Of a DNA stretch of 64,000 bases, positions 48,790 through 57,519 are shown piece by piece. The stretch spans positions 186,001 through 250,000 of the forward strand of contig NZ_JAIVKM010000003.1 of assembly GCF_020523985.1 (NCBI RefSeq), in the 5' to 3' direction. This DNA is from Mangrovibacter yixingensis. GTDB lineage: Bacteria; Pseudomonadota; Gammaproteobacteria; Enterobacterales; Enterobacteriaceae. The position numbers and the translations under genes were made by a program. Each line of letters begins with the position of its first letter. Within the stretch, counting starts at the first letter, position 1. A model generated the notes under the pieces. The model made no database searches and had not been told where the DNA came from. It saw only the letters and a program-made list of their open reading frames with translations.

Positions 48790-49535
48790 TGATGGTGAAA
48801 AAAGCAACCGACATTCTCTCCCGGGTAAAGCGTCATATCCCTGATGGTGTTCGCCCGGCATTTACTACGGCCCAAGAGTGGCACCAGTGGCAACTAGAGC
48901 AAGGACGCCTGCGCTCACAAGCACTTGCCCGTGAAAACCAGGCAATGAAGATGCAACGCACATTCAAACGCTCGGGCATTCGCGAACTACATATTAATTG
49001 CTCATTTGATAATTACCTTGTCGAGTGCGAAGGGCAGGCACTGGCACTAATGCGTGCACGTAAATATGCCGATGAATTCGAGGGAAACATAGCCAGTTTT
49101 GTTTTTTCTGGCAAACCGGGCACGGGGAAAAATCACCTGGCAGCGGCGATTTGTAATGCATTGTTATTACACGGTAAATCAGTACTCATTATCACCGTTG
49201 CAGATATTATGTCGGCCATGAAAGGCACCTTCAGTGAAGGGGCTGAAACAACCGAAGAACGCCTGATAGAAGACTTAAGCCGGGTTGACTTACTGGTTAT
49301 TGATGAAATTGGTGTCCAGACAGAATCACGTTACGAAAAAGTCATTATTAACCAAATCGTTGACCGCCGTTCTTCATCAAAAAGGCCAACGGGTATGCTG
49401 ACTAACCTGAATATAAACGAGATGAACCAGCTACTTGGTGAGCGTGTCATGGACCGTATGCGCCTTGGCAACAGCCTGTGGGTTATTTTTAATTGGGACA
49501 GCCACCGCAGCCGGGTAACCGGTAAAGAGTACTAA
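48789..49535 (+). CDS. dnaC: DnaC helicase loader
   Basis: AAA+ loader that places DnaB helicase at oriC and restart sites. 248 residues against 245. Walker A FSGKPGTGKNHLA near 110, Walker B LLVIDEIG near 170, arginine-finger region RRSSSKRPTGMLTN. Two consecutive ATGs (48789, 48792); the first overlaps the dnaT stop by one base. The N terminus (about 1-50) that binds DnaB is the most divergent part. Confidence 0.97.
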   Translation: MMVKKATDILSRVKRHIPDGVRPAFTTAQEWHQWQLEQGRLRSQALARENQAMKMQRTFKRSGIRELHINCSFDNYLVECEGQALALMRARKYADEFEGNIASFVFSGKPGTGKNHLAAAICNALLLHGKSVLIITVADIMSAMKGTFSEGAETTEERLIEDLSRVDLLVIDEIGVQTESRYEKVIINQIVDRRSSSKRPTGMLTNLNINEMNQLLGERVMDRMRLGNSLWVIFNWDSHRSRVTGKEY

Positions 49536-49629
49536 AATCCGAATTATCGGGCAGCCAGCGGTACTGCCCGAAATCAGGTTTATACTAAGGCCACAGTTTA
49601 TTACTCGATTTACCTGACAGGCCTTTCTT

Positions 49630-50106
49630 ATGAGCGTAAAACAACCTTTCGTTATCTCTCTTGCCCTAATCTGTGGGCTGGCATCCACGGCCGCCAGCGC
49701 AGTAAATCTGCAGCAACTCTCCAGCTCTGCCGAGCAAATGATGGGCAGCAACACAAGCACCAGCAGCACGTCTTCACTCACCAGCCTTCTGGGTAGCAGT
49801 AACGCCCTGAGTGCGGGGAATATGAACAATGCGGCGGGAATACTTCAGTATTGTATGAAACAAAAACTGGTGAATGTAACCTCAGCAGATAATGTTAAAA
49901 ATCAGTTGCTTAATAAACTCGGGTTGGAAAACCAGAGCAGTACCAGCACTTCACAGGATTACCAACAAGGGCTGGCTGGCCTGCTGAACAGCAAAGATGG
50001 TCAACAAGTTAACCTGGATTCGCTAGGCAACTCGGAACTGGGTAAAAAGGTGAAAACAAAAGCCTGTGATTTGGTACTAAAACAAGGCAACAGCTTTATC
50101 TCTTAA
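49630..50106 (+). CDS. yjjA: YjjA, DUF2501 secreted protein
   Basis: 158 residues with a clear signal peptide (cleavage after STAASA near residue 24). The mature part is rich in Ser, Thr, Asn and Gln, with a low-complexity SNTSTSSTSSLTSLL stretch near 45-55 and two cysteines (CMKQKL, KACDLVL). Size, composition and position after dnaC match E. coli YjjA. Function unknown. Confidence 0.85.
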   Translation: MSVKQPFVISLALICGLASTAASAVNLQQLSSSAEQMMGSNTSTSSTSSLTSLLGSSNALSAGNMNNAAGILQYCMKQKLVNVTSADNVKNQLLNKLGLENQSSTSTSQDYQQGLAGLLNSKDGQQVNLDSLGNSELGKKVKTKACDLVLKQGNSFIS

Positions 50107-50122
50107 CTATTTGTAAAATAAT

Positions 50123-50147
50123 AAAAAAGCGCAGAAATCTGCGCTTT
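50123..50147. terminator. yjjA terminator hairpin, left copy of a duplicated pair
   Basis: GCGCAGA / TCTGCGC stem just after yjjA, preceded by A6. The T run is cut to three bases by the repeat element that starts at 50148, so this copy is impaired on the plus strand while its A tract still serves the minus strand. Confidence 0.8.
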
Positions 50148-50287
50148 GAGTCTGATGACAAACCTCATGCCTGCACAGAACAAGAGGATGTCGCCCAATA
50201 AAAAACAGGAAAATCAATGAATTGATTTTCGGCTGCTCACTAAAAAGAAGGAAAAACCACGCTTTTTCCTTCTTTTTCATCAATCTG
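50148..50287 (-). mobile_element. Terminator-nested repeat element, full copy A
   Basis: 140-bp core lying between two direct copies of the yjjA terminator hairpin (a 21-bp perfect repeat at 50127-50147 and 50288-50308). Orientation is set by calling the CAGATTGATGA end the left end, so this copy is on the minus strand. The ends are imperfect inverted repeats (CAGATTGATGA and GAGTCTGATGA). Inside are hairpin 1 (50209-50230, ten-pair stem, GA loop) and hairpin 2 (50242-50277, fifteen-pair stem around a GCGTGG/CCACGC loop). It is about 90% identical to copy B at 61857-61997. No open reading frame of note, so non-autonomous if mobile. Confidence 0.7.
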
Positions 50288-50312
50288 AAGCGCAGAAATC
50301 TGCGCTTTTTTT
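50288..50312 (+). terminator. yjjA terminator hairpin, right copy
   Basis: Same 21 bases as the left copy, here with the full T run (CTTTTTTTC). Together with the fifteen-pair hairpin of the repeat (50242-50277, followed by TTTTT) it makes a triple-terminator array. Confidence 0.8.
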
Positions 50313-50340
50313 CTACCTGAAAGCTATTTTCCCTGAAGCA

Positions 50341-50541
50341 TCAGCGTCGTTTCACACGATGCCGCACGCGATCCGTGTCCAGCGTTCTCTTGCTAATTTC
50401 TCGGTAATGTTTGAAAAAACAAAACATTACCAAAGCCAATAGCCCCGCAAGGCTAATAATATATAACCACATAAAGGTATCCACGATTGCTGTGCGGAAG
50501 GAAGGGCAAATTTCCCCAAGAAATTTGCAGTAATGTAGCAT
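50341..50541 (-). CDS. Small hypothetical membrane protein
   Basis: 66 residues, starting MLHYCKFLGEIC, one strong membrane segment (about 25-44, WLYIISLAGLLALVMFCFF) and a very basic C terminus ending RVRHRVKRR. ATG 50541 is preceded by AAGGTG; a GTG two codons earlier is also possible. Codon use looks ordinary. It is transcribed towards the repeat element and duplicated terminators. I do not recognise it. Topology resembles small stress or toxin-like membrane peptides, which is only a shape argument. Confidence 0.5.
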   Translation of the reverse strand: MLHYCKFLGEICPSFRTAIVDTFMWLYIISLAGLLALVMFCFFKHYREISKRTLDTDRVRHRVKRR

Positions 50542-50903
50542 GGACACCTTTCAGATTATCCTGAGGAAATTCTGAAAATCATTAAAAATTAACATGATAT
50601 ATTGCTACAAAAGATCAGACAAAGTCGCACAAATCAGTATTAATCGCTAAAAAACCACGTCTTTTGGTGGATGAATCCAGAATAAAGCACTGCATCGCAA
50701 TAAAGTTTCTTGGGTAAATCACTAAGGGAAGTCTGAAGTTTTCCTATTTCATGACAACTCCGCACACGCATTGAAAAAACCTATTACAACAGCACATTTT
50801 TGTTGCAGAAAAATTGCACGGCGTATTAACTCAAGCTAGATTAGTCTGCCCAAGATTGTTGCTCGCTTTAAGAGCGCTGGGGTATTCAGATGAGGAACAC
50901 GTA
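50542..50903. other. 362-bp region upstream of opgB
   Basis: AT-rich, no gene. An open frame runs in phase into opgB from 50814, but its product has no family counterpart. A four-codon ATG...TAG frame overlaps the opgB GTG start (TAGTG). Confidence 0.5.
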
Positions 50904-53207
50904 GTGTCAGAAGTAATCTCGTTTTTTCTGTTTATTGCATCTATTACTATTTATGCGTGGAAAGCAGGCCGCCATACATGGTGGTTTATCTGTACGCTAG
51001 TGGTACTCATTGTCTTTGTTTTGCTGAATATTGTTCTCTATGCCAGTAATTATTTCACCGGTGAAGGGATCAACGACGCTGTACTGTACACACTTACCAG
51101 CAGCCTCACCGGGGCGGGCATACACAAATACATCCTGCCGGGTATTGCGCTAGTTGCGCTACTCGCCTGCGTATTTTTCGGGTTATCCTGGCTATTACGC
51201 AGGCGTAAATACGCCCCACACCATCGCGGTTACAGCCTGCTGGCGTTAATACTGGCGCTGGCCTCCGTTGATGCCAGCCCGGCATTTCACCAATTATCCG
51301 AACTGGTGAAATCACAATCCCGTCAGGGGGATCCTGATTTTGATGTCTACTACAAAGAACCCAACAAAACGATTCCCGCACCTCACCTGAATTTGGTGTA
51401 CATCTATGGTGAAAGCCTTGAGCGCACGTATTTTGACAACGAAGCCTTCCCCAACCTGACACCTGAACTGGGTGCAATCAAACAAGATGCCATTGATTTC
51501 AGCAAAACAGGGCAGTTACCGGGTATGGATTACACCATTGCGGGCATGGTGGCCTCACAATGCGGCATTCCACTTTTTGCACCGTTTGAAGGCAACTCAT
51601 CGGCCTCAATGTCCACTTTTTTCCCGCAAAATATCTGCCTTGGCGACATTCTGAAAAACTCTGGCTATGAAAACTACTTCATGCAGGGTGCTAATTTACG
51701 TTTTGCTGGCAAAGACGTTTTCCTCAAGTCTCACGGTTTCGACCACCTCTACGGCTCTGAAGAACTCAAGCAGAGAGTCAGTGATCCGGCTTATAAAAAT
51801 GACTGGGGTTACTACGACGATACTGTCCTGGATGAAGTGTGGAAGCAGTTTGTCACGCTATCCAGCCAAAACAAACGCTTCTCCCTGTTTACTCTGACAG
51901 TAGATACACATCACCCCGATGGGTTTATTTCCCGCTCATGCACACGCCGCAGCTATAAAATAGATGGCAAAGAAAACCAGTCTTTCAGTGCGGTTACCTG
52001 CAGCCAACAACATGTCGCCGCGTTAATTGAAAAAATCAAAGCTTCTCCCTGGTTCAAAAACACGGTAATCGTGGTGTCTTCAGACCATCTGGCAATGAAG
52101 AATACCGCCTGGCCTTATCTCAATAAGCAAGACAGAGAAGATCTGTTTTTCATTATTCGGGGTGATAAACCCACGCAACAACTGGTTTCCGTGAAACGTA
52201 ATCCCATGGATAACGGCGCAACCGTGTTGGATATTTTAGGTGGTGACAATTACCTCGGCTTAGGGCGTAGCAGTCTTTCCGGGCAGTCGCTCTCTTCTGT
52301 CTTTTTAAACATGAAAGATAAAGTTCTTGCCTGGAAACCGGATGTTATCCGCTTGTGGAATTTCCCAACACATATCGACACATTCAATATTGATAAAGAA
52401 AAAAACACGATAAGCTTTTCTGGCAGCACTTTCCGCCTGCCTTTACTGCTGCGTGTTTCCGACAAGAAAATCGAACCCTTACCTGAAAGTGAGTATTCGG
52501 CACCATTGCGTTACCAACTGGCCGACTTCGCACCGCGGGATAACTTTATTTGGGTGGACACCTGTTACAAAATGGCGCGGCTGTGGGACCAACCGCTCGC
52601 GCTCTCCAGCGACTTGTGCGTAGCTCAGGGCCAACTGGGGGGCAAACAACAAGTTCAGGCGGTAAACACCCAGGCCTGGCAAGGCAAGGCCCATTTCTCA
52701 GAAACAGTCATCGATATGGCTCGTTACCAGCAAAATGTCGATAAACTAAAAATTGTCGATAACGATATCCGCTACAAAGCCGACAGTTTTATCTTCAATG
52801 TTGCAGGTGCGCCAGAAGAAGTAAAAAGCTTCACGGGTATCTCTCGCCCGGAATCATGGGGGCGCTGGTCTAATGCCAATATTTCCCCTGAGGTAAAAAT
52901 TGAATATACCCAGCCACTGCCATCCCACTTTGATGTAGTCATTAAGGCCAAAGCGTTTGGACCAAATATCAACCAGCCAATTCCGGTGCGCGTTGGTAAC
53001 CAGGAACAAATGCTGACAGTTGGCAATACGCCTGTCACCACCACGTTAAGGTTTGATAACCCAGGCAACAGCAATACGTTAACCATTACACCGCCTGCGC
53101 CACAGGAATCCAACATGGACAATATTCTGGGGCACTCGCCGCGTAAATTAGGGGTTGGTCTGATAAGCGTGGAAATTGTCCCGGTTTCCACGCCACCGTT
53201 ATCCTGA
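50904..53207 (+). CDS. opgB: OpgB (MdoB) phosphoglycerol transferase I
   Basis: Transfers phosphoglycerol from phosphatidylglycerol to periplasmic glucans. 767 residues against 763 in E. coli. N-terminal membrane segments (first 120 residues) anchor a large periplasmic sulfatase/LtaS-like domain. Metal and nucleophile regions are [13 protein letters not shown] (near 165), [12 protein letters not shown] and VVSSDHLAM. The start is GTG 50904 ([10 protein letters not shown]), seven bases after GAGGA, which matches the E. coli N terminus; the longer upstream frame is not supported. Confidence 0.96.
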   Translation: MSEVISFFLFIASITIYAWKAGRHTWWFICTLVVLIVFVLLNIVLYASNYFTGEGINDAVLYTLTSSLTGAGIHKYILPGIALVALLACVFFGLSWLLRRRKYAPHHRGYSLLALILALASVDASPAFHQLSELVKSQSRQGDPDFDVYYKEPNKTIPAPHLNLVYIYGESLERTYFDNEAFPNLTPELGAIKQDAIDFSKTGQLPGMDYTIAGMVASQCGIPLFAPFEGNSSASMSTFFPQNICLGDILKNSGYENYFMQGANLRFAGKDVFLKSHGFDHLYGSEELKQRVSDPAYKNDWGYYDDTVLDEVWKQFVTLSSQNKRFSLFTLTVDTHHPDGFISRSCTRRSYKIDGKENQSFSAVTCSQQHVAALIEKIKASPWFKNTVIVVSSDHLAMKNTAWPYLNKQDREDLFFIIRGDKPTQQLVSVKRNPMDNGATVLDILGGDNYLGLGRSSLSGQSLSSVFLNMKDKVLAWKPDVIRLWNFPTHIDTFNIDKEKNTISFSGSTFRLPLLLRVSDKKIEPLPESEYSAPLRYQLADFAPRDNFIWVDTCYKMARLWDQPLALSSDLCVAQGQLGGKQQVQAVNTQAWQGKAHFSETVIDMARYQQNVDKLKIVDNDIRYKADSFIFNVAGAPEEVKSFTGISRPESWGRWSNANISPEVKIEYTQPLPSHFDVVIKAKAFGPNINQPIPVRVGNQEQMLTVGNTPVTTTLRFDNPGNSNTLTITPPAPQESNMDNILGHSPRKLGVGLISVEIVPVSTPPLS

Positions 53208-53217
53208 ACAGGCTGAG

Positions 53218-53236
53218 CAAGGGCCTTGGGCCCTTG
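53218..53236 (+). terminator. opgB terminator hairpin
   Basis: CAAGGGCC-TTG-GGCCCTTG, ten bases after opgB. No T run follows; instead the repeat fragment begins directly after it, and hairpin 2 of that fragment supplies the T-rich 3' flank. Confidence 0.6.
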
Positions 53237-53293
53237 TCAGATTGATGAAATTGATAAAAAAGAAGGGAAAAGCGTGGTATTCCCTTCTTTTAT
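53237..53293 (+). mobile_element. Terminator-nested repeat element, fragment C
   Basis: Starts TCAGATTGATGA immediately after the opgB hairpin, exactly as the left end of copies A and B abuts their host hairpins. It contains hairpin 2 (53257-53292, loop GCGTGG), then ends. Hairpin 1, the right end and a second host hairpin are missing, so it is a remnant. Stem position 11 is G-C here against A-U in copy A and G.U in copy B. Confidence 0.6.
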
Positions 53294-53301
53294 TGCCTGT
53301 G

Positions 53302-55140
53302 TCACGGCCCACAAATCTGGTTCCGCCCGGCGGATTTAGCCTGGTACAGGTTGGTATCCGCCTGCTGTACCCAGTCATCCATAGAGGCGTACTCTGGCCT
53401 CCAGGGTGCCACACCAATACTGACCGTAAATGAAATGGAAACCGTATCCCAAGTGAAGGTATAAGCTGCAATTGCGGCGCGTAACCGCTCCATCGCCTGG
53501 CAGGCTTCCCGTGTGGTCACATCTCGCAGCAACACGATAAACTCTTCTCCCCCCAGGCGAGCCACCAGGTCCGTTCCCCGTGTATGGGTTTCCAGCAAAC
53601 GAGCCAACTCCTGCAATAACGCATCACCTGCCAGGTGGCCATACTTATCATTTATCCGCTTGAAGAAATCCACATCAACCAGGGCAAGACAATGTCGCGA
53701 CATCCCTTGTGAGGGCAAACCAAGCTCGGGCAAGGCATGTAATGACTCAAAGAAAGCATTACGGTTTGGCAGCCTGGTTAACCCATCGTGAGTGGCATTA
53801 AACCGCAACATGGATTCCATCTCAGAACGTTTATCCTCAAGGCTGCGGGCATGGATAAGCGTACCCAGGGTAGTCACTATCGGAGTTAATTGAGCAATCA
53901 GTTCATCGTCCATTCCCTGTGGGCGGTTAGCCAGAGCAATCATGCCAATAGGTTGCTGATTGAACACAATGGGAATCCCGAGGAAATTATGCAAAGGAGG
54001 ATGTCCGGGAGGAAAACGCCGTTTGCCCGGATAAGCAGGAATATCATTAACACACATGGTTTTATTGTGCGTAATGACCCGGCCAAAGATGTTATCCAGC
54101 CGGTGAAAAATCAAGGCGTTATTCGCCTGCATCTGTTCATTAAACCACTGGGTAACAGAGTCATCCCACGAAATATTCGAAATCGCCGGAATGTGTAAAG
54201 ATAATACGCCCTCGGTGTCCTGCACAATGCCAATAAAACCAAATTCACACTGCGTCATATCCAGTAGTGGGGTAAAAACATGGTCACAAGCAGAAGCCAG
54301 GTCGTGATCGTGCAAAAAACGGTTCTGTGCATCCAGTAAAATATCCAGTAGCGCACGTTGCTGAACCATTTTCTTCTCATTCGAGACATATTCAGTAATG
54401 TCGTGCGCATACTTCACTATCCGGCACAACCGCCCTTCGGAATCAAAGATAGGGTTATAGTTAGCCTGAATCCATAGTGGCTGGCCGTTCTTACAAATCC
54501 GTTGAAACCGCCCTTTCCAGCACTCTCCACGGCGTAACGCTTTCCAGAAACGCTGGTAGCCATTAGTTGACACTTCATCTTTGGCACACAAAAAAGCATG
54601 ATGCCGGCCAACTAACTCGCGTTCACTGTACCCGGTCATTGCCAGATAATTGTCATTGGCGCACAAAATAAAACCGTTACTATCAAATTCAATGACTCCC
54701 TGAGCACTGTCCAGTGCCTGCAGGCGGGCATGGTATTCCACATACATCAGTTTTTCCTGAGTGATGTCCATTGCCATCATCAGAATACTTTGCAATTCAT
54801 TATCTTGATTAAGTACAGGTGAATAAGATGCATGCAGCCACACGACACAATCATCATGATGGCAACGTTTAAATTCCCCACAAGTAATATTTCCGTCCAG
54901 TACGTCCTGCCAGAAAACATCACCACGGCCATGACTTAATACAAATTGCGAATGGTTAATATTCACCAGTTCGCCAGCATGAGAAAAACCCATTAAAAGA
55001 GCAAACTGTTGATTCGCTGAAATAACATTACCAGACAAATCAAATTCAGCCATTGCCCAGCCACCATCAAGCAATAGCTGTCTTGATTCCCCAAAGGAAA
55101 CAATATGTTGTTCAAAGCTGGAATGCTGTGTAGTCATCAT
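53302..55140 (-). CDS. PAS-PAS-GAF-GGDEF diguanylate cyclase
   Basis: 612-residue soluble protein without membrane segments. Two PAS domains (about 15-125 and 135-250; GYSERELVGRHHAFL, QANYNPIFDSEGRLCRIVKYAHDIT), a GAF domain (about 265-430; FGFIGIVQ, FLGIPIVFNQQPIGMIALANR) and a GGDEF domain (about 445-612). Active site ARLGGEEFIVLL, with I-site RGTD five residues upstream. Likely a cytoplasmic redox, oxygen or small-ligand sensor that makes c-di-GMP. The PAS ligand cannot be read from sequence. Two ATGs start the gene; the first has AGG upstream. No E. coli K-12 counterpart at this site. Confidence 0.9.
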   Translation of the reverse strand: MMTTQHSSFEQHIVSFGESRQLLLDGGWAMAEFDLSGNVISANQQFALLMGFSHAGELVNINHSQFVLSHGRGDVFWQDVLDGNITCGEFKRCHHDDCVVWLHASYSPVLNQDNELQSILMMAMDITQEKLMYVEYHARLQALDSAQGVIEFDSNGFILCANDNYLAMTGYSERELVGRHHAFLCAKDEVSTNGYQRFWKALRRGECWKGRFQRICKNGQPLWIQANYNPIFDSEGRLCRIVKYAHDITEYVSNEKKMVQQRALLDILLDAQNRFLHDHDLASACDHVFTPLLDMTQCEFGFIGIVQDTEGVLSLHIPAISNISWDDSVTQWFNEQMQANNALIFHRLDNIFGRVITHNKTMCVNDIPAYPGKRRFPPGHPPLHNFLGIPIVFNQQPIGMIALANRPQGMDDELIAQLTPIVTTLGTLIHARSLEDKRSEMESMLRFNATHDGLTRLPNRNAFFESLHALPELGLPSQGMSRHCLALVDVDFFKRINDKYGHLAGDALLQELARLLETHTRGTDLVARLGGEEFIVLLRDVTTREACQAMERLRAAIAAYTFTWDTVSISFTVSIGVAPWRPEYASMDDWVQQADTNLYQAKSAGRNQICGP

Positions 55141-55435
55141 TGTTATGCCTAAAAGTATTACTTAAGCAAAATAAACAGGTTCAAGGCTCATTACCCATAA
55201 AGGGTTATTTTTCTTTCACCGGGCATTTTTAATTGAGTATGGTTTAAAATTGTATTCGTGCCACTTTGTCTGTTTTATTAAAAAACAATCTCATTCTCTC
55301 GGGCTCTGCCCGGCACGTTGACTATGCCGGAAAGTCAGTGCAACAGAGTCAGGGCATTCATATACACCTGCAAGGTGAATGAATAAGATGATAACTGCTA
55401 TGCTCATTTTATCTTTGAGCCATGAGAAAACCGTC

Positions 55436-56752
55436 ATGACAACAACGATTGCAATGTTACGTGAAACCCGCCCATTGCTGGATGACCTTGCCGCAATGAA
55501 AGAGACCGTTTGGTACAACCCGGAGATAGTCACGGCAGAAGAAGGCCTGCATTACAGCGGACTTGCCCGCAGAGATGTACAGGGTGCAGAACAACGGCTG
55601 GCGCGTTTTGCTCCCTGCCTGAAGCAGTTATTCCCGGAAACGGCAGCCTCCGCAGGTATTATTGAATCAGAATTGGTTGCCACACCCGCACTTCAGGCTG
55701 CTCTTAACCAGAAATATGGCCACGCCATTCCCGGCAAAGTCATGCTAAAAAAAGACTGCGACCTGCCCATAGCCGGTTCAGTGAAAGCACGAGGTGGCAT
55801 TTATGAAGTGCTCACCTGGGCAGAACACCTGGCTTTCCGCACAGGCTTGCTCAACCCTCATGACGACTACAGTAAACTCGACAGCGACGTAGCCCGGCAG
55901 TGTTTCAGCGATTATGAAATCGCCGTCGGCTCCACGGGAAACCTCGGGCTGTCGATTGGGCTGATGGGGAAAAAACTGGGGTTCCGTGTCACCGTTCATA
56001 TGTCTGCCGATGCAAAAGCATGGAAAAAAGCGCGGCTGCGTGAATGTGGTGCCAACGTTATCGAATACCAGGATGATTACAGCGTGGCAGTCAGCAAGGG
56101 CCGGGAAGCGGCCAAACTCCACGAGCACACGTTATTTGTTGATGATGAACACTCACGCACACTGTTTTTGGGTTATGCCGTCGCTGGCGAACGCTTGAAG
56201 AAACAGTGTGATGAACAAGGCATTATTGTGGACCAGGACCATCCACTGTTTGTCTACCTGCCATGTGGTGTAGGTGGCGCACCGGGCGGTATCAGCTTTG
56301 GGTTGAAACTGGCATTTGGCGATAACGTTCACTGTTTTTTTGCCGAACCCACACATTCACCCTGCATGTTTCTTGGCGTATATAGCGGCTTGCATGACCA
56401 AATAAGTGTGCAAGATATCGGCCTTGATAACCATACCGTCGCTGATGGGCTGGCTGTTGGCCGTGCATCTGGTTTTGTTGGCAAAACCATGGCTCGCATG
56501 ATTTCAGGGTATTACACCCAGTCTGACGAAACGCTGCTCGCTCTGCTAGGTGATGTCTTCCGCCATGAAAATATTTTTCTCGAACCTTCCGCTGCAGCAA
56601 GCGTTTCTGGCCCATGGGTGACCGCAGCTGAAAGTGCAAAATCTTTCAGTGCGCAACAACTGGCAGGTGCCACCCATATTCTTTGGGCGACAGGCGGCGG
56701 CATGGTTCCACAAGCGGAACGCGAAACGTTGCTACTCCAGTCCGGGCAATAA
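55436..56752 (+). CDS. dsdA: DsdA D-serine dehydratase
   Basis: PLP enzyme converting D-serine to pyruvate and ammonia. 438 residues from ATG 55436, against 442 in E. coli. PLP lysine K117 in [26 protein letters not shown]-type loop ([14 protein letters not shown]) and the C-terminal WATGGGMVP are present. Starts at 55379, 55388 and 55400 are in frame, but the family aligns from 55436. The usual partners dsdC (regulator) and dsdX (transporter) are not adjacent; it stands alone beside the idn cluster. Confidence 0.93.
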   Translation: MTTTIAMLRETRPLLDDLAAMKETVWYNPEIVTAEEGLHYSGLARRDVQGAEQRLARFAPCLKQLFPETAASAGIIESELVATPALQAALNQKYGHAIPGKVMLKKDCDLPIAGSVKARGGIYEVLTWAEHLAFRTGLLNPHDDYSKLDSDVARQCFSDYEIAVGSTGNLGLSIGLMGKKLGFRVTVHMSADAKAWKKARLRECGANVIEYQDDYSVAVSKGREAAKLHEHTLFVDDEHSRTLFLGYAVAGERLKKQCDEQGIIVDQDHPLFVYLPCGVGGAPGGISFGLKLAFGDNVHCFFAEPTHSPCMFLGVYSGLHDQISVQDIGLDNHTVADGLAVGRASGFVGKTMARMISGYYTQSDETLLALLGDVFRHENIFLEPSAAASVSGPWVTAAESAKSFSAQQLAGATHILWATGGGMVPQAERETLLLQSGQ

Positions 56753-56759
56753 ATAACCG

Positions 56760-56783
56760 CAGGCCCGCGTATCTGCGGGCCTG
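56760..56783. terminator. Hairpin between dsdA and idnK
   Basis: CAGGCCCGC and GCGGGCCTG arms between the converging genes. T tract weak on plus, slightly better on minus (GGTTATTTATT). Confidence 0.5.
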
Positions 56784-56786
56784 AAC

Positions 56787-57305
56787 TCAGGCTGGGTTAA
56801 GGTTCTGCAACACAGCAATGCAACGTGCAGTCACCTCTTCAACAGGCGCATTCACCTCTACAGCAAACACATCAGGTTCATCATCCTGGGGCTCTTCCAG
56901 CGTGGCAAACTGGCTTTGCAATAAAGCAACTGGCATAAAATGCCCTGCCCTGCCAGCCATGCGCGAGCGAATGGTTTCATAATCGCCTTTAAGCCACAGG
57001 AAGATAATATTCGGGCTGCCTTCACGTAATTTATCGCGGTAAATTCTTTTTAACGATGAACAAACAATAATACCCACTTCATTTTTCTTATAAAGACTAT
57101 AAGAAACATCGTTTAGCCTTGCTAACCAAGGGAAACGATCATCATCATTTAACGATTCACCACGCGACATTTTATCAATATTATTCCGGGGGTGAAGATC
57201 GTCGCCATCAATAAACTTTGCTGGTAACTGCTGTGCTAATTTTGTCCCTACCAAGGATTTACCACTACCAGAAACACCCATTAAAATAATACTTTTCCCC
57301 GCCAT
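56787..57305 (-). CDS. idnK: IdnK thermosensitive gluconokinase
   Basis: Phosphorylates D-gluconate to 6-phosphogluconate, feeding the Entner-Doudoroff or pentose phosphate route. 172 residues (E. coli IdnK has 187 with a longer tail). Walker A ILMGVSGSGKS (7-17), FIDGDDLHP substrate motif and RAGHFMPVALLQSQF. Divergent from idnD across 214 bases that hold a GntR-type operator and a CRP site, as in the E. coli GntII (idn) system. Confidence 0.96.
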   Translation of the reverse strand: MAGKSIILMGVSGSGKSLVGTKLAQQLPAKFIDGDDLHPRNNIDKMSRGESLNDDDRFPWLARLNDVSYSLYKKNEVGIIVCSSLKRIYRDKLREGSPNIIFLWLKGDYETIRSRMAGRAGHFMPVALLQSQFATLEEPQDDEPDVFAVEVNAPVEEVTARCIAVLQNLNPA

Positions 57306-57404
57306 TATTTCACTCCCAGCGATTGAATTACCCGAATATTAACTCACCTCATCCACTACCGTGCACCGTTTTTTTATTCGTATTTCAGAAGTTATGGCTT
57401 CATC

Positions 57405-57420
57405 ACGTTATGCGTAACAT
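57405..57420. promoter_or_regulatory. GntR/IdnR-type operator in the idnK-idnD region
   Basis: ACGTTA-TGCG-TAACAT dyad. It matches the gluconate-operator consensus ATGTTACCGATAACAT in both arms (11 of 16 positions overall). IdnR and GntR are known to share this site type. A further half site GTAACA/GTAACG follows at 57426-57443. Confidence 0.6.
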
Positions 57421-57438
57421 AGTTTTGTAACAACCATG

Positions 57439-57460
57439 TAACGTGACGACAGTCACAAAT
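57439..57460. promoter_or_regulatory. CRP site upstream of idnD
   Basis: CGTGA-CGACAG-TCACA core, nine of ten consensus positions, between the operator and idnD. The E. coli idn operon is CRP-dependent. Confidence 0.75.
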
Positions 57461-57519
57461 AAACACCAAAAATTCGCGTTTTAATGATTTGCGTCAAAAC
57501 CAACCAGAGAATGAACATC

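Noticed and set aside
49548-49571. TCGGGCAG/CTGCCCGA hairpin after dnaC taken as a strong terminator
   Set aside because: No T run on either strand; it may be a weak terminator or an mRNA stem, so it is not listed as a terminator.
50148-50287. Copy A considered as an ERIC or REP/BIME sequence
   Set aside because: The core lacks the ERIC central palindrome and the REP stem-loop signature I know, and its duplication of host hairpins is not a feature of either.
50890-50906. Four-codon ATG...TAG frame overlapping the opgB GTG start
   Set aside because: Too short to judge; the ATG lies inside the opgB ribosome binding region and no evidence separates it from chance.
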